A stretch of 64,000 nucleotides of DNA from Misgurnus anguillicaudatus (taxonomy: Eukaryota > Chordata > Actinopteri > Cypriniformes > Cobitidae), in contig NC_073354.2 in NCBI RefSeq assembly GCF_027580225.2, positions 22,093,001 to 22,157,000 of the forward strand, written 5' to 3'. The translations under genes and the position numbers were made by a program. A model generated the notes under the pieces. The model saw only the letters and a list, made by a program, of their open reading frames with translations. It was not told where the DNA came from and did not search any database. Position 1 is the first letter of the stretch. Each line of letters starts with the position of its first letter. Below are positions 56,497 through 64,000 of this stretch, piece by piece.

Positions 56497-57944
56497 CAGG
56501 CCCGGATTGGCCATAGGGAGAACCGGGAGGATTCCCGGTGGGCCGGTCTGTTTTTTTGGCCACGAGGGCCGGTGTTGTCATGCCACCGGGATGACGCGTA
56601 CTTGCGGGTGAGAGATGTCTCCGCCGCTTTATGCACAAGTTGATTGTGTCCCGAGTCCCGACCACTTATTGGAAGAATTCTTGCATTTGGGTTCATTGAC
56701 ATCTAAAACGCATGGGAAACCAGGACGTGCCGCTGTCTTCTGGTTTTCAAACGCTTACTTGAACACGAGTTTTGTTTCAGACGCGTCTATATTGAGTGAG
56801 CTTGCCAGCCGCGCGTCTATTATATTTTAAATAAACTTGTGTGCGTCTTTTGAGTGCGCTTGCCGTCCGCGCGTCTTTTATATTTTAAATAAACTTGTGC
56901 GCCTCTTTTGTGTGCGCTCGCCGGCCTCGCGTCTATGTTTAAAATAAACTTGTGCGCTTCTTTTGAGTGCTCTTGCCGGCCTCGCTTCTATATTTAAAAT
57001 AAACTTGAGCGCGTCTTTTGAGTGCGCTTGCCGGCCGCGTGTCTATATTTTAAATAAACTTGAGCGCCTCTTTTGAGTGCGCTTGCCGGCCGCGCGTCTA
57101 TTATATTTTAAATAAACTTGAGCGCCTCTTTTGAGTGCGCTCGCCGGCCGCGCGTCTATTATATTTTAAATAAACTTGAGCGCGTCTTTTGAGTGCGCTT
57201 GCCGGCCGAGCGTCTATTATATTTTAAATAAACTTGAGCGCGTCTTAATACAAACGGGCTGGCCAAAAGGAAAAGAATTTACAAAACGTATTTTTTATCC
57301 AAGTCATAGATGAATTCTCTATGAATAGTCATTATTCATCGTTTATTGCAAGAGGAACAAAAATCTATTTGATGCAAACTCATTAGTTTATTTGAAAAAA
57401 GTAGTTTCAAATTCAAAAGTATATCCATGATGTTTTCTTTTTTTTAACACAATGTAGGCCTACGTTATTTAGCAATAGACATGATCTAAGTACTAAAAAA
57501 GATACAGATTTTTTTCCATTTGTTTCCAATGCATACTTGATAAATCTTGCTTGTGTATTGTATATCAGGGGTTTCCAAACGTTATCAACCCAACAGTTAA
57601 TCTCAATCTCAAGACCATTTTTTAGAAATAGAAATATAGAGGAAAACACAAACACATTTGTTTCCTTTAGTTTTTGAATAAGTTTACTTTAGTAATATTA
57701 TGGTCTTATGGTAGGGCTGCATAATTATGGCAAAAATTATAATTGTTTACTGCATTTGCACGGAATATGAAATTATATATTTGAAAAATACAGTGAATTA
57801 CAAGGCTGCGGAGAACAGTGCACTACTGCAGACTTATACTACTGAGGGTTTAAAGATATTATTTTAATAGTCAGTCGTGAACTAAAGTGGGCCGGTCTAA
57901 GGCATGAAACTCCAGGGCTGAAAATGAGTCCCACTCCGGCCCTG
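56497..57944. mobile_element. 1.45-kb hAT element with an internal minisatellite, perfect TSD
   Basis: Ends 'caggcccggattggccat' and, inverted, 'cagggccggagtggg' are flanked by identical 'atggcagc' (56489-56496 and 57945-57952). 'gggccggtct' occurs near both ends (56540 and, same orientation, 57890). The interior carries a tandem array (56781-57247) and AT-rich DNA with a 'caggggtttccaaacgtt' hAT-like word at about 57568. No transposase is visible. Frames at 56442-56702 span the TIR and are not genes. Confidence 0.94.
56781..57247 (+). repeat. Minisatellite inside a hAT element, 55-58 bp unit, about 8 copies
   Basis: Each unit contains 'cttttgagtgcgcttgccgg', 'cgcgcgtctattatatttta' and 'aataaacttgagcg'. 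The last three copies are nearly identical; the first and the third to fifth are more diverged and shorter because of deletions in the AT part. CpG-rich and AT-rich halves alternate. Gradual homogenisation toward the right end suggests recent local duplication. Confidence 0.95.
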
Positions 57945-57952
57945 ATGGCAGC

Positions 57953-58329
57953 CATTGTAGGCATCACAGAGATGGATTAAAACGATGATGTCATACTTAA
58001 ATTCTTCCTCTGCTTAATATACTTAACATAACGTACAATTCTGTCAGTTAAGTGACAGCATCTGACATTTGGCATAAAATACGTAATTTGTTCTTTTGAC
58101 CACTATTTCCTGTTTTTAATGTATGATTCTTTTAAAAGAAATGCATGAAATGCTTTTATGAAATGTTTTCGTCTGGGGAGCAAAGTAAAAAAAGGCTTAA
58201 AATGGGATTATTTTTACATCAATTATATCATATTTGGATTCTACTATTTTTTGGTAAAGATATACATTTATATGTATCCTTGAGGTACTAGAATGCACTC
58301 TTTGGTACCAGTATACCTTTGAGGTTTGG
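57953..58329. other. Unassigned DNA
   Basis: Contains 'gaggtacta' words (58282) that recur after the next element (59152), as part of a dispersed repeat of unclear limits. Confidence 0.35.
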
Positions 58330-59151
58330 AATGTTCATTTTTACATAAACTAGTTCAATTCATAGTTCATACTTCAAAGTGTTGAACTAGTTCACAGTTC
58401 CAAAAATGAACTAATTTATAGTTCTTTTTTCCGATATTATTTGTAAAAATTATTGCCATTATAGCCCATATAGAACCACAGACAGAAATTATTTTATCAG
58501 TTTTACTGTAACACTGAAGCTAAATGTGTCAGATTTCATCTTCATATCCAACTTTAAATCCTTATCCAACCAGGGTTTAAATTAGTCTTTTAATTTTTGT
58601 ATTTGCTTGCACATACCTTTAAAAAGGCTAGTCGGGTGCTTCAAGGGGGTTCGCACACCGGGCGAGAAGCGCTGCGCGGCGTCGCGTGTAGGACAACTCG
58701 CGGGTATCGCACACCGCATGTGCAAGTTAAATACCGTGAGCTTACAGTAGTCAGAGTCTATTTCAAGATCCAAAATATGCGTCTATGTTAATCGTTAACA
58801 ATTTGGGACAAATATGATGTTATGTAATGTTAAACAACTGTTTGTCGCCTACATGCTGCTGTCACCATGCTGCATTTTGTTTTGATGACACATGAAGCGG
58901 TGAAACGCTGGTGGCTGGTGTTGCCAGATTGGGTGTTTTTTTCCCACTGTTTACAGTGTGTTTTAGCCGGGTTTTCGCCTGGAAGACTTTGGCACCCTTT
59001 TGAACGACGTTAAACTGAGAGAGCGTGCCGTTCACAAACACCAGAATGAATAAGTTCACAGTAATGTTCATCAGGCAGTAATACAGTACATTTGCACAAA
59101 ATATGAACAAGTTCAACTAGCGTTCAATGTACTCGTTCAGGCACTACACTG
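58330..59151. mobile_element. hAT-like element, left end degraded
   Basis: The right end, inverted, reads 'cagtgtagtgcctgaacgag' followed by 'cattgaacgctagttgaac', a familiar fish hAT terminus. The left part repeats 'aactagttca' and 'gaactag' in the opposite orientation (58349-58425). The middle contains an unrelated CpG-rich insert-like stretch (58630-58735). No convincing left terminus was found. Confidence 0.6.
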
Positions 59152-59336
59152 GAGGTACTAATATGAACTCTTTAGGTGCAAAGGTTTACTTTTTCAAAAG
59201 GGTTCTCGTGTTTATAGGGGGTTTATTTAAATAAATGGTTTGATATATTAAATATTAATAATACAGTTTATATTTTGAGTTTTGACTGCAAATCTCACAT
59301 TCACAATGCTGGAATTGCCCAAATGCCAGTGGCGGC

Positions 59337-59786
59337 TTGTGACTGCGCTTCCGAGGGATGCAAATTCAAAATGAGTGTCATGTGTGTTGCTCTTGTTTTT
59401 AAAATATGTGTTTGTTGCGTCATGTGAACCATGTGCATTACGTGTTTTGTCAAAATAAGTGCCTCCTGCACACGCGTCAAAAACGTTTATGATAAAAGAG
59501 ACGCTCATGTTCAAAAAATACATAAGACACTCCCTTAACAGTAAACTCTGATTACGCATAAGATTATGCGAGTATCTGGCAAATGCGATCTTCTCTTTTA
59601 TCATAAACCCTTTGGACGCGTCTGCAGCAGGCACTTGTTTTGACGGGGCACGTGATGCACGGGGATCGCTCGACGCGCCGAACACATATTTTGAAATGAC
59701 GAAACACACAGATGATGGGCTACATACATGTTGTGACGAACTTCGCATCGTGCACCCTCGAAAAAAGAAGTCACCGGCTGCCACTG
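59337..59786. mobile_element. 450-bp hAT-type palindromic MITE (copy 3), perfect TSD
   Basis: Ends 'cagtggcggcttgtgactg' and, inverted, 'cagtggcagccggtgac' are flanked by identical 'ccaaatgc' (59329-59336 and 59787-59794). The structure is as at 50615. The 207-codon minus-strand frame running across it (59248-59871), the longest in the window, follows the palindrome and continues into flanks, so it is a chance frame. Confidence 0.95.
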
Positions 59787-59794
59787 CCAAATGC

Positions 59795-61210
59795 ATAAAT
59801 ATACATGTAAATTTTGCAAACTGAATTATGGACAAATGGTAGCAACCATGTTCACCAAAACATTCACACATTATGTATAAATGAACCCACTTTTTTATAC
59901 ATTCACAGATGATTGCTTTATAGAAGCCACCTTTGGTTTATAGTGTCCGAAACCACTTACTGTCCGAAACCACTCCCTATCTCCTATATAGTGCACTATA
60001 TTTGGTATCCGCCAAATTGTAGTGGTGTCCGAAACCTGAGTGAACAACTACATTCGTTAAACTAAATGTGATTTCTTTTTTACAATAAAATGCATATGTT
60101 TATTAAATATATAAATAAACTTTATTGTTCTTCCAGCAGATACTATTCTTTACATACTGTATATCATATAAAAGATGACCTACTCTCTACAATATTTCTG
60201 GCTGAAAGGGCAGATGTGGCAAAAAAACATGAAAACATATTGTGATTTTGTTCCTCGTATTAAATGTGAGGAATGTTCCACGTATGTGTCAAAACATGGA
60301 GAAGAAAACTCTCCAAGATAAATTTCTAAAGGCAAGTTTTCCACTTAAGTAAAAGGTATTAGATGACAAACACGCCGCTACAGATGTTTTCTTTAGAAGA
60401 TGGTTTAAATGTCTTCGGTCTGTAATTTGACTCACATATTTATTGAGTTTGAGCTATACTGCTCTTATTTTTGTTTTTGTCACTCTTTATTTTCATATCA
60501 CGTAATGCGCATTGCGTAATATACAGTAGTTTATAATATGTTCTAATATTGCCTTAACATAGCTGTTTAAAAATGACATGGAGCAGTCAAAATAGCCTAC
60601 ATAGAATTTAGATGTGTGAATAATGCCTTTAATGTTCCTGCTCCTCGTGGTGAAGGCCACCCAACCTACCCAAATCGCCCAAACAGCCTGATAACAATGA
60701 CATGTGAAATTGTGCAGTCGGAGATACACCAAAGACTCACAGAAAAATACTTGTTCAATTTATTCAGTGATTCTCAAACATCTGTAGGAGGACATGACGA
60801 TATTAGGTAGGCTGTAGTTAGTCATAGATTACGCTGATAATCTACAACTATGTGGTCTGGTGTCTAGAAAATTTTCCCAGATCTGGACCACCACTCATGA
60901 TGATGTCAGGGCGTGCTTGAAGTGACCTTTGATAGCAAAACAAGCATGTAACCAATAAAAGCATGACGTTGTACTTGCATGACTGTTGTGTTGACTGCGT
61001 GAGTTTTCCTTTGTTTTTCTGTTTGGCCTTGATCGTAAACAAACAAATTGGTTTAAAATAGCTATTTTTCCAGTTTGCACTGTTTTCTTGCTCTCAAAAT
61101 GAGCATTTTAAGTTACGGCTTCGACAAACCTTTGCACCTTAGTCAGTAACAAAGAATAATTATTTTCAAAGAACTTGTAAATATATGTAAGTATGCACTA
61201 GATAGCATCA
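59795..61210. other. Mostly unassigned DNA with one MITE fragment
   Basis: Positions 59935-60045 contain 'gtccgaaaccac' twice and 'gtgtccgaaacc', with 'tatatagtgcactatattt' in between, a fragment of a CCGAAACC-type MITE. The remainder holds no supported feature. Opposite-strand frames at 60493-60810 overlap without motifs. Confidence 0.4.
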
Positions 61211-61287
61211 ATTGACCTATGGCTAAGCCACCCCCCCCCCCCTCTCTACTCACTCGGACAAACAATCAGCATTCAGTGACAGGTGCT

Positions 61288-61515
61288 ATGGCAGCTGTCA
61301 CAGTAGGAGACATTTCACAGGAGGCAATTGATGATTTTTGAAAACAGAAAGACTATTTATCATCTGGAACTCACCTAAAGGGTCTGAACTATGCTTTGGA
61401 AGGTTATATTAATAATTTTATTGTTAAGAAGGTCAATGAAAAGCTTCAGCTCCAGGCAAAAATGTACAGGTCACAGTGTAAACGCGACAAACTGCATCTT
61501 GTTGCCATCACCATC
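61288..61515 (+). pseudogene. First-exon remnant of the second gene of the ISL2EU-like element
   Basis: An ATG 75 bp inside the left TIR opens a frame MAAVTVGDISQEAIDDF, then one TGA stop (61339), then KDYLSSGTHLKG, LNYALEGYINNFIVKK and LQLQAKMYRSQCKRDKLHL. The 'G-L-x-x-x-x-E-G-Y-I' pattern followed by a Y-R-S-Q-x-K core resembles, from memory, the start of fish SWIM/YqaJ-domain proteins. The nuclease domain itself would lie in later exons, which are deleted. One stop codon in about 75 codons shows limited decay. It is not functional. Confidence 0.5.
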
Positions 61516-61759
61516 TCAGACATTAGACATTGTCTAAAATGTTGTGCTTCAATATGTAATTAATGGTTCATGATCAAATTAAATATGTACAGGTCTAAGT
61601 TGCATACGTTTCCAGGTTATTTACATATACGTTAATGAAGCTAAGTTGCATGATGTACAATGCAGCTAGAAGCTAACGTTAACGCTTTCTAATGTTAGCC
61701 TAACGTTACGTTAGAGTTGTTAAAGATAACGTTTAAATATGTTGTTGACTTGCCTTAGA

Positions 61760-61962
61760 ACAGATGTACAGTAGACATCCTTGTTTAATTTGTTCACTTT
61801 TAGTTGGTGTTGTGGTCTACCGCATTACTTAATCCAGAGCATACACTCATATCTCGGTTGAGATGTGGCTTGGGAAAGGGTAAAAAAATACACACTGTCG
61901 CCCAGCCACTTAGGATACCTAGTGTCGGAGTTGCATGTACCCCATGCACACCGTTTGGCCAT
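61760..61962 (-). pseudogene. THAP zinc-finger exon remnant
   Basis: From an ATG at 61962 the minus strand reads MAKRCAWGTCNSDTRYP, then VYFFTLSQATSQ and CMLWIK, a TAA stop, and CGRPQHQLKVNKLNKDVY. THAP domains bind DNA through a C2CH zinc site. The first Cys pair (C-x4-C, CAWGTC) and the conserved W of the W-I-K block are visible, and the second half continues in the same frame past the stop. After VYCTSV the sequence reads 'ctaag|gcaagt', possibly a decayed donor. It is the expected 5' exon of a THAP-type transposase gene. Confidence 0.75.
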
Positions 61963-62088
61963 TTTAAACTTAAAATGACAAGATAAAACATGGATGTGGA
62001 AGCAGAGAATGTCCAAGTGTATTGGGTTAGCTATGCGCACTGTGATTGGCTCATCGCGTTTGGGGGCGTGGTTTAGCCATAGGTCAAT

Positions 62089-63626
62089 TGCTTTCTGATA
62101 ATTTACCTAATGCAAAGACATTCATAGGTTTTTGCATCTATATAGATATAAGAGCCACTGTATGATGGATTTTAAGCAGGCTCATCAATACAAATTCCCA
62201 GCGCCTTTAGTCGGCAGTCAAATTTCCCCTTGAGTTTATGATGCGTTGCATCTGATATTTTTTTCAATTCTGCGTGTGGTATTTCTATGTACAGTTTTGT
62301 TCTGTCCTGTTGCACATTTGGGGACCACATGCTAATTTTCTCGTATTTGAGGGGTGGTTTACGAATGCCCATAGCCATTTATTGGACGCAACGAATGTCT
62401 ATCAAATGCGTCTGTACGTAGCTTATAGCCAATTGTTTCAATTATACCAGATGACGTATGTAGAGTGACATAAATTCAAGCGTCAACAACTTTTATCGGG
62501 TAGGCTACGTGTGCACACAGCTGAAAGCTATGCAACTAAACTGGTAGCTGTATATTGATATTGAAAAGCAACACAACTGAGTGGCACTGTGACAACCACA
62601 GTACAGGCATAATGACAATATGATATTAATAAATACCACTTACCATTTATAAGTTATAAAACTCAGTGGCTAACATGTCTTGCCATATCCAAACATCCTT
62701 CTTGTATATAAAAATTGCTTAACACCAAAAGTTGCTCTTTTTTTTAAAATAAACTTGCGTTTAAAACTACTTAGAACACTATCTAAGGCTGCATCGAAAA
62801 GTAACTTCACATCTACTGCCGTGTTGGATAAACAAAACTGCTTCGGTGTGTCGCATAGACGTCGTCATCGTCTTGCTGCCCCCTCCCCGTTCTGTGATTG
62901 GTTCCCTATTTCAGGGGAAAAAATGGTCCATAGTTTCCATGCTAGACTTGCAGCGTGAATAAATTTGCGCAAGGCAGCTTGGGGAAACACAGGCTAGCAG
63001 AACAGTGTCCAGTTGCATAAACATATTCGCTAAGTTAAGACTGTGTCAAAAAAACTAGTCTGACTAACCAACAATCATTTATGGTTAATCAGTTTTACAT
63101 TATGAATTCAAATCAGCCCAATCTATCTTTTCATATAACTTATGTAATGTTTCTTGTAAGTTATGGCCATCCTCGAAGAAAAAATGAGATGACTGACTTG
63201 TAAGGCTAGTGTAAGCAGTTTATGCAAACAACCACGGCTCATAAATAATGTTTCTGTAGTAATCATTTTATGTGTTTAACTCTTCTTACAGTAAGTATGA
63301 ATTTTGTACAAACTCACGTTATGATATCTGCTTAACTAGAACTTGCTGTCATTACCTGCTCCACTGGGTAGCTGCTGTGTGCACAAGCCATTGCCCCAAA
63401 ACAAAAACAATTTGTTGAGTTTGGCAGTTTACTTTTGACTGTGCGTGTTTGTAGGGGGCAATGGATCACCGACTAATGAACAATGACCACTCTGTTCACT
63501 CTCGGTTGGACTGACTCCAGCTTGTTCTTATGGTGACCCCCCGGAACGAGAGAATGAGGACATTCCAGACATTCTGTTACAGGACATAGGTGAGGAGTCC
63601 AATGGCATGGAACAAGACCTTGCTGT

Positions 63627-63628
<2 letters not shown>
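62089..63628. other. Unassigned DNA with one unrecognised minus-strand frame
   Basis: Apart from the frame at 62172-62378, described separately, I see no gene or repeat ends. The part 62860-63000 ('cgtcgtcatcgtcttgctgc', 'tctgtgattggttccct') looks like the interior of a GC-richer MITE whose ends I cannot find. Confidence 0.35.
62172..62378 (-). CDS. Unrecognised 68-codon ORF, possibly a decayed coding fragment
   Basis: An ATG-started minus-strand frame reads MAMGIRKPPLKYEKISMW, then PNVQQDRTKLYIEIPHAEL and HHKLKGKFDCRLKALGI before a stop. Charged and aliphatic residues alternate in a protein-like way. It lies just outside the ISL2EU-like element. There is no splice evidence and no family I can name. 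It may be chance or a fragment of another transposon gene. Confidence 0.22.
   Translation of the reverse strand: MAMGIRKPPLKYEKISMWSPNVQQDRTKLYIEIPHAELKKISDATHHKLKGKFDCRLKALGICIDEPA

Positions 63629-63716
<88 letters not shown>
63629..63716 (+). repeat. (CT)44 microsatellite
   Basis: An uninterrupted CT dinucleotide run of 88 bp. Its minus-strand frame gives an Arg-Glu repeat, which is not a gene. Perfect arrays of this length are usually highly polymorphic. Confidence 0.99.
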
Positions 63717-63717
<1 letters not shown>

Positions 63718-63761
63718 AGCCCATTATGTAATTACTGTTCTCTTTGCATCACTCCTATAAT

Positions 63762-63830
63762 AGTATAGTGACTTACAATGCATTAAGGTATACATTTTAT
63801 AAGTATGTGTGTTCCCTGGGATCGAACCCA
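63762..63830 (-). mobile_element. tRNA-derived SINE fragment, minus strand
   Basis: On the minus strand: 'gttcgatcccagggaacaca' (B box), 'catacttataaaatgtat', then 'ttaatgcattgtaagtcac'. This matches the body of the SINEs at 31011 and 48093. The A-box head and 3' tail are missing. Confidence 0.78.
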
Positions 63831-64000
63831 CAATTTTTGTGCACACAAACATGTAACAATTATTTTCTAAATTGTGTTATTGTTCCCTTTCAGATGTGTA
63901 TGCAACCCTAAAAATGGTATATAGTCAGTAGGCAACAAAGGCCTGTTTTCTTCTTTAAAAGGGGTCAATGGTAGCCTGGGTGCCAGCCCATCTTAGCCCC
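63831..64000. other. Unassigned DNA at the window edge
   Basis: AT-rich sequence with no supported feature. Confidence 0.35.

Larger units (their letters stand above)
61213..62086. mobile_element. ISL2EU-like element, internally deleted, AT target site
   Basis: TIRs 'tgacctatggctaagccac' and, inverted, 'tgacctatggctaaaccac' match at 18 of 19. Both are flanked by AT (61211-61212 and 62087-62088). The left end is followed by a plus-strand coding exon remnant (61288-61515) and the right end by a minus-strand THAP-domain exon remnant (about 61760-61962), so two genes face each other. Known ISL2EU (IS4EU) elements use 2-bp targets and encode a transposase plus a YqaJ-type nuclease. Assignment rests on that architecture. 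At 874 bp it is a deletion derivative. Confidence 0.65.

Noticed and set aside
58282..59159. Identical 'gaggtact' on both sides of the hAT-like element, resembling an 8-bp TSD
   Set aside because: The left copy is not adjacent to a recognisable terminus, and the words around both copies ('aatgcactcttt', 'atgaactcttt') belong to a dispersed repeat, so the match can be explained without insertion.
59248..59871. Longest open frame in the window (207 codons, minus)
   Set aside because: It runs through a complete hAT palindrome and both target duplications, and has no domain. Palindromes free of stops on one strand produce mirrored long frames.
63473..63724. 83-codon frame with an Arg-Glu repeat
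   Set aside because: It is the translation of the (CT)44 microsatellite.
1..64000. CRISPR arrays, operons, bacterial insertion sequences or rRNA genes
   Set aside because: Nothing of the kind is present. The tandem repeats have no spacers, and the sequence has the structure of vertebrate nuclear DNA.

Overview
This 64 kb window is vertebrate nuclear DNA, almost certainly from a teleost and probably a cyprinid (carp, minnow or zebrafish group). It is AT-rich and has no operons or long open frames. It is filled with short non-autonomous DNA transposons, tRNA-derived SINEs, Tc1 remnants and LTRs of the kinds that crowd cyprinid introns and intergenic DNA. No complete host gene can be read in it. 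Naming of the organism and of repeat families rests on recognition, not on a database search. Boundaries given to the base come from terminal inverted repeats (TIRs) and target-site duplications (TSDs) read in the sequence.

Four element classes explain most of what can be assigned. (1) TTAA-flanked, often palindromic elements (Kolobok-like by target site) at 8071, 9072, 11671, 14278, 22299, 24366, 27424, 31855, 32096, 35141, 37482, 48641 and 51492. (2) hAT-type elements with 8-bp TSDs at 25738, 38755, 41768, 50150, 50615, 52312, 56497 and 59337. (3) PIF/Harbinger-like MITEs with TTA target sites at 16158 and 44593, with a third abutting at 45129. (4) An ISL2EU-like element at 61213-62086 with AT target sites, keeping the first coding exons of two convergent genes. 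There are also a Tc1 transposase remnant (2328-2750), a Tc1-like element at 33711, a 3' LTR of a Ty3/gypsy-like retroelement (3064-4304), a solo LTR with a perfect 5-bp TSD (24840-25319), and SINEs at 17062, 31011, 48093 and 63762.

Layout: 1-4.5 kb holds a hAT-palindrome fragment, the Tc1 remnant and the LTR with an inserted MITE. 4.5-8 kb is featureless AT-rich DNA. 8-16.5 kb is a chain of TTAA and Harbinger MITEs. 17-21 kb is mostly unassigned with two inverted-repeat elements. 22-26.5 kb holds an inverted pair of one TTAA family, a larger TTAA element and a hAT element. 27-39.6 kb contains the deepest nesting, including one element carrying further insertions up to three levels deep. 40-48 kb has one hAT element, the best candidate host exon (minus strand, 43650-43780), Harbinger elements and a minisatellite. 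48-60 kb is a series of hAT and TTAA elements, one with an internal 55-58-bp minisatellite. 61-64 kb has the ISL2EU-like element and a long (CT)n tract.

The most rewarding items are the ISL2EU-like relic with its THAP exon and putative YqaJ-protein exon, the shared RWR-motif coding fragment in two TTAA elements with different ends, the datable insertion nests, and two splice-bounded candidate exons that could anchor the window to a host gene.
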